From positions 1 to 31,199 of the forward strand of contig CAZDQE010000023.1 of NCBI GenBank assembly GCA_964507395.1: a DNA stretch of 31,199 nt, given 5' to 3'. A program made the position numbers and the translations under genes. Each line of letters starts with the position of its first letter. The stretch's first letter is position 1. The notes below the pieces were generated by a model, which saw only the letters and a program-made list of their open reading frames with translations, had not been told where the DNA came from and made no database searches. Source of the DNA: SIG575 sp964507395 (lineage in GTDB: Bacteria > Bacillota > Clostridia > Oscillospirales > Acutalibacteraceae). Shown here piece by piece: positions 16,343 through 24,121 of the stretch.

Positions 16343-17476
16343 TTATTTCTTTCTTTTGTCAAGCAAATCAACGTATTTTTCTTTGAATTCGTCAAAAGTG
16401 TCATTTTCCAGCGCTTCACGGATTTTTTCCATAAGTGTATTATAGAAATACAGATTATGTGTAACCGCAAGGCGAAGTCCCAAAACCTCTTTGCTCTTGA
16501 AAAGATGACGTATATATGCCTTTGAATGACGCTGACACGTGGGACACCGGCAGCCTGCCTCGATAGGCTCTGAGTCATTCTCAAATTTCGCATTGTTGAG
16601 GTTTATGATTCCGTCCCATGTGAAAAGATGACCGTGACGGGCATTTCTCGACGGCATTACGCAGTCAAAAAGGTCAACACCCCGACTGACAGCCTCAATA
16701 ATATTACCCGGTGTACCAACACCCATAAGGTATCTTGGCTTCTCTTTCGGCATATAAGGCTCAACTGCGGAAATTATACGGTACATATCCTCTTTCGGCT
16801 CACCCACTGCAAGACCGCCGATAGCGTAGCCGTCAAGGTCAAGCTCTGCAATTTTCTTCATGTGCTCAACTCGCAAATCATCATAAGTACAGCCTTGATT
16901 TATGCCGAAAAGCATCTGCTTTTTGTTGATTGTATCATGGAGAGAATTGAGCCTTTCCATTTCTTCCTTACATCTGTAAAGCCAGCGTGTTGTTCTCTCA
17001 CAGCTTTCTTTTGAATACTTGTACGGTGAAGGATTTTCAACACATTCGTCAAACGCCATTGCAATTGTTGATGCAAGGTTTGACTGAATTCTCATACTTT
17101 CCTCAGGTCCCATAAAAATCCTTTTGCCGTCGATGTGAGAAGCAAAGGTTACGCCCTCTTCCTTGATATTTCTCAGCTTTGCAAGAGAAAAAACCTGAAA
17201 GCCGCCGCTGTCGGTGAGAATAGGCTTTTCCCATCCCATGAATTTATGCAGACCGCCGAGCTCTTTTATAAGCTCGTCACCCGGTCTCACATGAAGATGG
17301 TACGTGTTACAAAGCTCAACCTGACATTTTATTTCATCAAGATCGTATGAAGAAAGTCCTCCTTTGATCGCCGCACATGTACCGACATTCATAAACGCAG
17401 GTGTCTGAACAGTGCCGTGAACGGTGGTAAACTCTCCCCTTCTTGCATTGCCGCATTTTTTCAAAAGTTTATACAT
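16343..17476 (-). CDS. tgt: tRNA-guanine transglycosylase
   Basis: 377 residues, the family's normal length. It exchanges guanine at position 34 of GUN-anticodon tRNAs for the preQ1 base in the cytoplasm. Key residues are visible: TDSGGFQVF with Asp89 (general base), GINQG, GYAIGGLAVGE, the nucleophile region DLFDCVMPSRNARHG with Asp271, and the zinc site Cys309, Cys311, Cys314 and His340. The start at 17476 has an AAAGGAG site upstream. It begins 12 nt after the stop of queA, which performs the next modification step, and is followed by the lipoprotein gene. Confidence 0.97.
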   Translation of the reverse strand: MYKLLKKCGNARRGEFTTVHGTVQTPAFMNVGTCAAIKGGLSSYDLDEIKCQVELCNTYHLHVRPGDELIKELGGLHKFMGWEKPILTDSGGFQVFSLAKLRNIKEEGVTFASHIDGKRIFMGPEESMRIQSNLASTIAMAFDECVENPSPYKYSKESCERTTRWLYRCKEEMERLNSLHDTINKKQMLFGINQGCTYDDLRVEHMKKIAELDLDGYAIGGLAVGEPKEDMYRIISAVEPYMPKEKPRYLMGVGTPGNIIEAVSRGVDLFDCVMPSRNARHGHLFTWDGIINLNNAKFENDSEPIEAGCRCPTCQRHSKAYIRHLFKSKEVLGLRLAVTHNLYFYNTLMEKIREALENDTFDEFKEKYVDLLDKRKK

Positions 17477-17488
17477 CTGTCTGCTCCT

Positions 17489-18514
17489 TTATAATATAGC
17501 CATCGCATCACCGAGTGAGAAAAATCTGTACTTCTCGGAAACTGCTTCTTCATAGGCTTTCATAGTTTTTTCATAGCCGTAAAATGCGCTGACAAGCATA
17601 ATGAGAGTGCTCTCAGGCAAATGGAAATTCGTAATAAGTCCGTCGATACATTTAAACTCATAACCGGGATAAATGAAGATATCTGTCCAGCCCTCATCTT
17701 CCTTAATCTCACCGCGGAAGGTTGCCACAGACTCAAGTGTCCTGCAACAGGTTGTTCCTACGGCGATTACTCTTTTTCCGTTTTTACGGGTTTCATTTAT
17801 GGCATCTGCCGTTTCTTTCGGCAGCCAATAGTGTTCACTGTGCATCTTGTGGTCAAGAATATCATCTGCTTTTACAGGTCTGAATGTGCCGAGACCTACA
17901 TGGAGAGTGACAAAGCAGACCTTTACACCTTTTGCTCTTATTTCATCAAGAAGCTCAGGTGTAAAATGAAGTCCTGCAGTCGGTGCTGCGGCTGAGCCTA
18001 AATTTTCAGCGTAAACTGTCTGGTACCGGTCCTTGTCCTCAAGTTTTTCTGTTATATAATGAGGAAGCGGCATTTCTCCGATTTCATCAAGAATATTATA
18101 AAAATTCCCTTCATAGAAGAATTTCACAACCCGATTCCCGCCCTCTAAAACGTCAAGCACTTCGCACTTAAGAAGTCCCTCACCGAAGACAAATTTCGTT
18201 CCGGTTTTTGCTCTTTTACCCGGACCTGCAATAACCTCCCACACATCAAGCTCTCTCTGACTGAGAAGAAGGAATTCGACTACTGCGCCCGTTTCCTCTT
18301 TCACTCCGTAAAGTCGGGCAGGTAAAACCTTTGTATTGTTAAGAACAAGGCAATCGCCCGCCTCAAATGAGTCAACTATATCGAAAAAATGACAGTGCTC
18401 GATTTTGTCGGATTTTTTGTCAAGCTTCATCAGTCTTGACTCTTCACGGTGCTCAATGGGAGTCTGAGCAATGAGTTCAGGTGGCAAATTGTAAAAAAAG
18501 TCGCTTTTTTTCAT
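17489..18514 (-). CDS. queA: S-adenosylmethionine:tRNA ribosyltransferase-isomerase
   Basis: 341 residues from the ATG at 18514 (MKKSDFFYNLPPELIAQTP), matching the family length. It moves the ribosyl group of AdoMet onto preQ1-tRNA to form epoxyqueuosine. Family signatures are LPPELIAQTP, LVLNNTKVLPARLYG, AAPTAGLHFT, LHVGLGTFRPV, the central HSEHYWL and FHLPESTLIMLVSAF. The open frame reaches back to 18643, but that extension overlaps the promoter region and lacks family similarity; GAGGA at 18521-18525 supports 18514. First gene of queA-tgt-lipoprotein, divergent from asd. The preQ1 synthesis genes are not in the window, so the base may be salvaged or made elsewhere. Confidence 0.97.
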   Translation of the reverse strand: MKKSDFFYNLPPELIAQTPIEHREESRLMKLDKKSDKIEHCHFFDIVDSFEAGDCLVLNNTKVLPARLYGVKEETGAVVEFLLLSQRELDVWEVIAGPGKRAKTGTKFVFGEGLLKCEVLDVLEGGNRVVKFFYEGNFYNILDEIGEMPLPHYITEKLEDKDRYQTVYAENLGSAAAPTAGLHFTPELLDEIRAKGVKVCFVTLHVGLGTFRPVKADDILDHKMHSEHYWLPKETADAINETRKNGKRVIAVGTTCCRTLESVATFRGEIKEDEGWTDIFIYPGYEFKCIDGLITNFHLPESTLIMLVSAFYGYEKTMKAYEEAVSEKYRFFSLGDAMAIL

Positions 18515-18534
18515 AATAAATCCTCGATAAATCT

Positions 18535-18564
18535 TTGATATTTGTACATAAAAATATTTGACAA
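18535..18564 (-). promoter_or_regulatory. Possible queA promoter overlapping the asd promoter
   Basis: On the minus strand TTGTCA (18559-18564), an 18-nt spacer and TATCAA (18535-18540). Its -35 overlaps the asd -35 on the opposite strand, so the two divergent promoters could compete. The match is moderate. Confidence 0.35.
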
Positions 18565-18586
18565 CGATATGATATAATGGTATTAT
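18558..18586 (+). promoter_or_regulatory. Sigma-A promoter of asd-dapA-dapB
   Basis: TTGACA (18558-18563), a 17-nt spacer and TATTAT (18581-18586). The predicted leader is about 75 nt, too short for the roughly 180-nt lysine riboswitch, and none is seen. Confidence 0.65.
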
Positions 18587-18666
18587 ATTAAAGTATACGG
18601 TATTTAATATATTAACACTTGTTGTGTGATTTTTCAATGCCAAATTGTAAAATCGGAGGTAAAGTT

Positions 18667-19746
18667 ATGAAAAAATTTAATGTTGGCATCATCGGTGCTA
18701 CAGGTATGGTAGGTCAGAGATTCGCAACTCTCCTTGAAAACCACCCTTGGTTTAACGTAAAAGTTCTTGCTGCAAGCCCCAGAACTGCAGGCAAAACTTA
18801 TAAGGAAGCTGTTGGAGCACGTTGGTGCATGAAACAGCCTATCCCTGAAAAAATGGCTGATCTTGTTATTATGAATGCAACAGAGGATGTTGAAAAAATC
18901 GCTTCTATGGTTGACTTCGTTTTCTGTGCAGTTGATATGAATAAAGACGAAATCAAAGCTCTTGAAGAGAAATATGCTAAGGCTGAATGTCCTGTTGTTT
19001 CAAACAACAGCGCTCACAGAGGAACTCCCGACGTTCCCATGCTCCTTCCCGAGCTTAATGCGGAGCATGCAAAAATCATTGAAGAACAGAGAAAACGTCT
19101 CGGCACAAAACGCGGCTTTATCTCAGTTAAACCGAACTGCTCTCTTCAGGGCTATGTTCCCGCACTCTTTCCCCTTTCAAAATTCGGAATCAAGGATGTT
19201 CTCGTTTGCACATATCAGGCAATTTCAGGTGCAGGTAAAACATTTGAAACATGGCCTGAAATGGTTGACAACGTAATCCCCTTCATCGGCGGCGAAGAAC
19301 AGAAGAGCGAACAGGAGCCTCTCAAAATCTGGGGTAAAATTGAAGGCGACCACATTGAAAATGCAACTTCTCCCAACTTCACGGCACAGTGCATACGTGT
19401 TCCTGTTTCTGACGGACACATGGGAGCCGTTTTTGCAAGATTTGAAAACAAACCCTCAATTGAAGAAATCAAGGAAATTTGGAAAAACTACAAGGGCAGA
19501 GCTCAGGAGCTGGAACTTCCCTCTGCACCCAAACAGTTCCTTAACTATTTTGAAGAAGACAATATGCCTCAGACAAAGCTTTGCCGTGACCTCGAAAACG
19601 GTATGGCAATCTCTATCGGCAGACTTCGCGAAGACACACAGTATGATTACAAATTTGTATGCCTTTCACACAATACACTGAGAGGTGCCGCAGGCGGCGC
19701 AGTTCTCATGGCAGAGCTTCTCTGTGCAGAAGGATACATGGATTGA
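18667..19746 (+). CDS. asd: Aspartate-semialdehyde dehydrogenase
   Basis: 359 residues. It reduces aspartyl phosphate with NADPH to aspartate semialdehyde, the branch compound for lysine/DAP, threonine and methionine. Visible are the Rossmann start VGIIGATGMVGQRF, VVSNNSAHR, the catalytic cysteine in KPNCSLQGY, AISGAGKTFE, and the substrate region RVPVSDGHMGAVF. Length and the PNCS context resemble the archaeal/fungal-type branch of the family more than E. coli Asd. The ATG at 18667 is chosen over the upstream in-frame start at 18619 because CGGAGGT lies just before it and the family begins here. First gene of the DAP operon; dapA starts 25 nt after its stop. Confidence 0.95.
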   Translation: MKKFNVGIIGATGMVGQRFATLLENHPWFNVKVLAASPRTAGKTYKEAVGARWCMKQPIPEKMADLVIMNATEDVEKIASMVDFVFCAVDMNKDEIKALEEKYAKAECPVVSNNSAHRGTPDVPMLLPELNAEHAKIIEEQRKRLGTKRGFISVKPNCSLQGYVPALFPLSKFGIKDVLVCTYQAISGAGKTFETWPEMVDNVIPFIGGEEQKSEQEPLKIWGKIEGDHIENATSPNFTAQCIRVPVSDGHMGAVFARFENKPSIEEIKEIWKNYKGRAQELELPSAPKQFLNYFEEDNMPQTKLCRDLENGMAISIGRLREDTQYDYKFVCLSHNTLRGAAGGAVLMAELLCAEGYMD

Positions 19747-19771
19747 TTTGAACTTTTAGGAGGCTTTTCCA

Positions 19772-20659
19772 ATGAAAGAAACTTTATTTACAGGTGCCGG
19801 CGTTGCTATTGTCACTCCTTTCGACAAGAATATGGACGTTAACTACAGACGTCTCGGCGAGCTTATCGACCAGCAGATCGAAGAAGGCACCGATTCTATT
19901 GTTATTGCAGGTACTACGGGTGAAGCATCAGTGCTTTCAACATTTGAACACATTGATGTTGTAAAATATGCTGTTGATGTTGCTAACAAGAGAGTTCCCG
20001 TTATTGCAGGTGCAGGCAGCAACTCAACAAAATACGCTGTAAGACTTGCTAATGAATGTGAAAACGCAGGCGTTGACGGACTTCTTATGGTAACACCCTA
20101 TTACAACAAGACATCACAGAAGGGTCTTATCGAGCACTACAATTACATCGCAGAGAGAGTTAACACTCCCATCATTCTTTACAATGTTCCTTCAAGAACA
20201 GGAGTAAACATTCTCCCCGAAACTTATGCAATTCTTGCTGAAAACGAAAAAATCGTTGCTACAAAAGAAGCAAACGCTAATATTTCAGCACTTGCAAAGA
20301 CAATGTCACTCTGCGGCGACAGCCTTGACATTTACTGCGGTAACGATGACGAGGTTGCAGCATTCACTGCTATGGGCGGTAAAGGCTCAATTTCAGTTCT
20401 TTCAAACATCTGTCCCAAGATTGCACATGACATCGCTCAGCTTGGTGTTGACGGCAAAACGAAAGAATCTGTAAAGCTTCAGCTTGAATATACAGAGCTT
20501 TGCAACGCTCTCTTCTCAGACGTTAACCCCATCCCCGTTAAGGAAGCTATGAACATGATGGGCATGAATGTAGGCGAATGCAGACTTCCCCTCACAGGTA
20601 TGACAGAAGAAGGCAGAGCAAAACTCCAGAAAGTTCTCCAGAAATACAACCTTATCTGA
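19772..20659 (+). CDS. dapA: 4-hydroxy-tetrahydrodipicolinate synthase
   Basis: 295 residues, normal for DapA. It condenses pyruvate with aspartate semialdehyde. Family markers are VAIVTPFDKNMDVNY, the IAGTTGEASVLS substrate loop, TPYYNKTSQKG, the YNVPSRTG motif with the catalytic Tyr and substrate-binding Arg, and the Schiff-base lysine in ATKEAN. The start is set by AGGAGG 9 nt upstream. It lies between asd and dapB, so the operon encodes three consecutive steps. Lysine sensitivity cannot be judged by eye. Confidence 0.97.
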   Translation: MKETLFTGAGVAIVTPFDKNMDVNYRRLGELIDQQIEEGTDSIVIAGTTGEASVLSTFEHIDVVKYAVDVANKRVPVIAGAGSNSTKYAVRLANECENAGVDGLLMVTPYYNKTSQKGLIEHYNYIAERVNTPIILYNVPSRTGVNILPETYAILAENEKIVATKEANANISALAKTMSLCGDSLDIYCGNDDEVAAFTAMGGKGSISVLSNICPKIAHDIAQLGVDGKTKESVKLQLEYTELCNALFSDVNPIPVKEAMNMMGMNVGECRLPLTGMTEEGRAKLQKVLQKYNLI

Positions 20660-20682
20660 GGTTAAACAAAAGGATTTTTAAA

Positions 20683-21438
20683 ATGGTCAATATTTTATTA
20701 AGCGGCTGCAACGGAAAAATGGGCAAGACAATTACCGAGTGTGCAAAGAATTTTGACAACTTGCAGATTGTCTGCGGTACAGATGTTAATACAACATCTT
20801 ATGAATATCCCGTTTATTCCTCCCCTGCCGATACAAAAGAAAAAGTTGATGTTATCATTGACTTTTCACATCCGAGTGCTTTGAACGGTATTCTTGATTA
20901 CGCAAAGAAGACAAACACTCCTGCAGTTATCTGCACAACGGGACTTGACGAAGAACAGAAAAAGGCAATTGAAGATGCATCTAAAGATGTTGCCGTTTTC
21001 TTCAGTGCAAATATGTCCCTTGGTGTTAACCTGATTGCAGAGCTTGCAAGAAAAGCAACTGCAGTGCTCGGAAATCAGTTTGATATTGAAATTGTTGAAA
21101 TGCACCACAATCAGAAAATTGACGCTCCTTCGGGAACAGCTCTGATGCTGGCAGACGAAATAAGCTGTGAATTTGAGAACGCTCCTAAATACGAATTTGA
21201 CAGACATTCAAAACGTGCAAAGAGAACGAAGAACGAAATCGGTCTTCACGCTGTCCGCGGCGGTACAATCGTCGGTGAACACGAAATCATCTTTGCAGGT
21301 CAGGACGAGGTCATTAAAATCAGCCACAGTGCAATGTCAAAACAGATTTTTGCAAACGGTTCACTTAACGCTGCAAAATTCATGGCAGGTAAAGGACCGG
21401 GCATGTATTCAATGAAAGACATTGTAGCATCAATGTAA
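20683..21438 (+). CDS. dapB: 4-hydroxy-tetrahydrodipicolinate reductase
   Basis: 251 residues from the ATG at 20683. It reduces the DapA product to tetrahydrodipicolinate with NAD(P)H. Visible are the nucleotide-binding LLSGCNGKMGKTI, the FSHPSAL and TTGLDE motifs, and the family signature EMHHNQKIDAPSGTA holding the catalytic His pair and Lys. GLHAVRGGTIVGEHEI follows. The frame also extends upstream inside dapA (to 20578), but AAAGGA at 20669-20674 supports 20683. Last gene of the operon, closed by a strong terminator; the later DAP genes are elsewhere. Confidence 0.97.
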   Translation: MVNILLSGCNGKMGKTITECAKNFDNLQIVCGTDVNTTSYEYPVYSSPADTKEKVDVIIDFSHPSALNGILDYAKKTNTPAVICTTGLDEEQKKAIEDASKDVAVFFSANMSLGVNLIAELARKATAVLGNQFDIEIVEMHHNQKIDAPSGTALMLADEISCEFENAPKYEFDRHSKRAKRTKNEIGLHAVRGGTIVGEHEIIFAGQDEVIKISHSAMSKQIFANGSLNAAKFMAGKGPGMYSMKDIVASM

Positions 21439-21446
21439 ATATTTAC

Positions 21447-21483
21447 AAAACCGAAAGCATAAAAACTTTCGGTTTTTTCTTTT
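21447..21483 (+). terminator. Terminator of asd-dapA-dapB
   Basis: An 11-bp perfect stem, AAAACCGAAAG (21447-21457) with CTTTCGGTTTT (21466-21476), loop CATAAAAA, followed by ttctttt. Confidence 0.9.
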
Positions 21484-21521
21484 AAAATGAACTTTTTGAT
21501 TACTTTTTGCAACTATATAAA

Positions 21522-21535
21522 TGAAACCGGTTTCA
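21522..21535. promoter_or_regulatory. 14-bp perfect palindrome, cre/LacI-type operator candidate
   Basis: TGAAACCGGTTTCA equals its own reverse complement and fits the catabolite-responsive element consensus TGWAANCGNTNWCA at every defined position. It lies 23 nt before the sigma-factor ATG and directly after a possible -10 (TATAAA, 21516-21521), a position where a CcpA or LacI-family protein would block transcription. The matching -35 is poor, so the promoter itself is uncertain. Confidence 0.5.
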
Positions 21536-21558
21536 GTCTTATGTTGGGAGGTGAAGCT

Positions 21559-22812
21559 ATGACCGAGTTTGAGAGATTGATAAAAGAAAACCTGATGTAT
21601 GTCGAAAGATTTGTAAAATTCAAAATATCTGACATGAATGACGCAGAAGATATTTTGCAGGATACTCTTTTAAGTGCATTCAAAAATTTTGAGCAGCTTA
21701 AAAATAAACAGGCTTTCAAATCATGGGTTATAGGCATCGCCCGAAACAAATGTGCAGGCTATTACAGAGAAAAAAGCAAAAATCATGAAATTTCAGTTGA
21801 CAATCTTGAAGAAACAGATTTTTTCTACTCCCCTTTCGGATATGTGGAAAACAGTTTCACTGAAGAAATTTTTGCATCTCTCGGAGAGAAAGACAGACAG
21901 ATACTTGACTTATCCTATTTCAAAGAATTATCACAAAATGAAATAGCAGAGATTCTCAGCATACCTGTCGGAACAGTAAAAAGCCGTTTGTACACTGCTA
22001 AACAGAATTTTAAAGAAAAATATGAGTTGAGAAAGGTTGATGAAGTTATGAAAAAATTACCTAAAATTTTACCTGAATACGCAATTACAAGAAGTGAAAA
22101 GCCGCCTTTTGAAGTACGGTGCGAAGAACTGAAAGGTCTCAGCATCATTCCGAGAGAGGGTGAAAGAACGCTTTGGGGAATATATAATTCAGAAAACAGA
22201 AAATGCGAGGAATACACTGAAACAAAAGTCAGCGGAAAAGCGGCAGTACACGGAATAGAGGGTGTGGAAATCACAAGCACGCAACACGATTTAACACAAA
22301 ACACCTCTCGCAGAACAGATTTTGTTGCACAACTGACGGACACTCATTGCAGATATTTAGCCGCAACCCATTATGACAAGGATATTAAAAAGCAATTTAC
22401 TTTTCTTGATGATATTTTTATGAAAAACTGGGGATTCGGCGAGGACAACTGCGGAAATGAGATTCTGCTGAATGTCAAAAAGCTTATCACAAGACACGAA
22501 AACACAATAGATACAGAAAGTAAAAAAGAAACAGATGACATTGTGGGCAGATATACTGTTGAAATCGGTGGTAAAACTTACGACACTGTGTGCATTATGA
22601 ATATAGGTCATTTTGGCGGTACAATCGCAATTGAACAGTATCTTGACAAAAACGGCAGAACAATTCTCTGGAGAAGATTTAACAAAAATGATTGGGCGTA
22701 CAAAAGATACGGCAAAACATGGGAAGAAATGCTGCCCGATAACGAAAAGCTGACTATAAACGGAGAAACTTTCGTTCTTTGGTATGATTGTATTACGGAT
22801 TATATTTTATAA
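21559..22812 (+). CDS. ECF-like sigma factor with long C-terminal extension
   Basis: 417 residues from the ATG at 21559 (GGGAGGTG just upstream). The first 165 or so form an ECF sigma factor: region 2 with DAEDILQDTLLSAFKNF and SWVIGIARNKCAGYYR, region 4 with LSYFKELSQNEIAEIL and PVGTVKSRLYTAKQ. The factor would direct RNA polymerase to specific promoters. About 250 further residues follow, including YTVEIGGKTYDTVCIMN, IGHFGGTIAIEQYLD and NGRTILWRRFNKNDW. I recall this kind of tail in other Firmicutes sigma factors but cannot name a domain. No membrane segment and no adjacent anti-sigma gene are seen, so the tail may regulate the factor in cis or sense a ligand (inference). The frame opens at 21487, but that region overlaps the dapB terminator side and the palindrome. 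Confidence 0.82.
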   Translation: MTEFERLIKENLMYVERFVKFKISDMNDAEDILQDTLLSAFKNFEQLKNKQAFKSWVIGIARNKCAGYYREKSKNHEISVDNLEETDFFYSPFGYVENSFTEEIFASLGEKDRQILDLSYFKELSQNEIAEILSIPVGTVKSRLYTAKQNFKEKYELRKVDEVMKKLPKILPEYAITRSEKPPFEVRCEELKGLSIIPREGERTLWGIYNSENRKCEEYTETKVSGKAAVHGIEGVEITSTQHDLTQNTSRRTDFVAQLTDTHCRYLAATHYDKDIKKQFTFLDDIFMKNWGFGEDNCGNEILLNVKKLITRHENTIDTESKKETDDIVGRYTVEIGGKTYDTVCIMNIGHFGGTIAIEQYLDKNGRTILWRRFNKNDWAYKRYGKTWEEMLPDNEKLTINGETFVLWYDCITDYIL

Positions 22813-22824
22813 CTATATGAAATC

Positions 22825-22853
22825 ATCCCCTTACCGACTTGGTAAGGGGATTT
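22825..22853 (+). terminator. Hairpin after the sigma-factor gene, probable terminator
   Basis: An 11-bp perfect stem, ATCCCCTTACC (22825-22835) with GGTAAGGGGAT (22841-22851), loop GACTT. The following T-run is short (tttcgtgt), so termination may be partial. Positions 22854-22915 show no gene. Confidence 0.65.
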
Positions 22854-22921
22854 CGTGTATGTAGCAAGCGTAAGCCCGTTGGAAGAATTGTTAAAAATGC
22901 TTTGTTTTATTATTAAAACAA

Positions 22922-22967
22922 TCCCTCAGTCAAAACTTTGTTTTGACTGTCCTCTTGACTAAAGGGA
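22922..22967. repeat. REP-like nested palindrome
   Basis: An inner 10-bp perfect stem, CAGTCAAAAC (22927-22936) with GTTTTGACTG (22940-22949), loop TTT, sits inside outer arms TCCCT (22922-22926) and AGGGA (22963-22967). The overall form (TCCCTCAGTCA...TGACTG..CCTCTTGACTAAAGGGA) resembles a short repeat I recall as dispersed in gut Clostridia genomes. It lies between the convergent sigma-factor and aldo/keto reductase genes. Only one copy is in the window. Confidence 0.5.
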
Positions 22968-22978
22968 ACCAATAATTT

Positions 22979-24109
22979 TTATTTAAGTTTTTCTGTAAAA
23001 TCTGTCATCATGTCAGCAATTTTTATCTGCTGGGGGCAGACTGCTTCGCAGGATTTGCAACCGATACAGGCTGAGGGGCGTTTCTCCTCAGGAAGTGATG
23101 AAATTTCAAGGGATACGAGGAAGCTTGGTCCTCTGTAACAGATTTCGTTATACTGAGAAATGAGCCTCGGAATATTCAGCTCCATAGGACAGTGCGTTGT
23201 ACAATAACTGCACTCTGTACAGGGAAGTGAATTTCTTGCAATCATCTTTTCAGCAAGCTTTAAAAGAGCATTTGTTTCATCACTGTTCAGCGGTTTGTCA
23301 GTTTCAAAAATCGAAATATTCTCTTTAATCTGCTCAAAGTTTGACATACCTGAGAGCACCATTTTGACATTATCAAACTGCTGAAGGAAACGGAAAGACC
23401 ACTCTATAATATTCGCATCAGGTCTGAAGGCTTTAAGGCTGTTTGTATCAGCTTCTGTAAGCTCTGCAAATTTTCCGCCTCTTAAAGGCTCCATAACCCA
23501 CACAGGAATATCCCATTCTTTGAGAAGTTCCATTTTTTCCTTGGCATTCTGGAAAGTCCAGTCAAACCAGTTAAGCTGAATCTGACAGAACTCCATATCT
23601 TTTCCGTACTCCTCAAGAAAACGTTTTAAAACAGGCAAATCGCCGTGCGCGGAGAAGCCTAAGTGTTTTATCCTGCCGTTTTCTTTCTGCTGTTTAAGGT
23701 AGTCAAAAATGCCGTATTTCGGGTCAAGGTATGCATCAATATTAACCTCGCACACATTATGGAACATATAGAAATCAAAATATTCCATGCCCGTTTTTTC
23801 AAGCTGTTTTTCAAATATTTCCTCAACCTTATCCCAGAGAGATGCATCATAGCCGGGAAATTTTGTTGCGATATAATAGCTGTCTCTCGGGTACTCACGG
23901 AGAATTTTGCCCATTACTGTTTCCGACCTGCCTGCATGGTAGCCCCATGCAGTGTCGAAATAGTTTATCCCCTTTTCAAAGGCGAAAGACACCATTTTTC
24001 GTGTTTCTTTCTCTTCGATAAAAGGGTTGCCGTAGCCGTCACCGGGCAGGCGCATACATCCCATGCCGAGAGATGAGAGCTTTTTGCCCTTAAAATCTTT
24101 ATAAATCAT
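22979..24109 (-). CDS. Aldo/keto reductase with C-terminal two-cluster ferredoxin domain
   Basis: 376 residues. The first 270 or so form an aldo/keto reductase barrel: LGMGCMRLPGDG, NYFDTAWGYHAGRSE (catalytic Asp and Tyr), YIATKF (Lys) and YMFHNV (His). The C-terminus carries CTECSYCTTHCP and CIGCKSCEAVCP, two 4Fe-4S ferredoxin motifs. This architecture is common in anaerobes and suggests electron exchange between NAD(P)H or flavin carriers and an iron-sulfur relay; the substrate is unknown. The start is supported by AGAGGAAAAA upstream. It begins 12 nt after the parC-like stop and probably shares that operon without an obvious functional link. Confidence 0.88.
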   Translation of the reverse strand: MIYKDFKGKKLSSLGMGCMRLPGDGYGNPFIEEKETRKMVSFAFEKGINYFDTAWGYHAGRSETVMGKILREYPRDSYYIATKFPGYDASLWDKVEEIFEKQLEKTGMEYFDFYMFHNVCEVNIDAYLDPKYGIFDYLKQQKENGRIKHLGFSAHGDLPVLKRFLEEYGKDMEFCQIQLNWFDWTFQNAKEKMELLKEWDIPVWVMEPLRGGKFAELTEADTNSLKAFRPDANIIEWSFRFLQQFDNVKMVLSGMSNFEQIKENISIFETDKPLNSDETNALLKLAEKMIARNSLPCTECSYCTTHCPMELNIPRLISQYNEICYRGPSFLVSLEISSLPEEKRPSACIGCKSCEAVCPQQIKIADMMTDFTEKLK

Positions 24110-24121
24110 AAGTTTTTCCTC

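Noticed and set aside
16330..16593. N-terminal extension of the lipoprotein frame
   Set aside because: It lies inside the 3' part of tgt, has no ribosome binding site and would bury the lipoprotein signal peptide.
18604..18615. 12-bp palindrome TTAATATATTAA
   Set aside because: Composed only of A and T in AT-rich DNA, so it can easily arise by chance.
18587..18666. Lysine riboswitch or other structured leader before asd
   Set aside because: The leader is only about 75 nt and contains no recognisable aptamer core.
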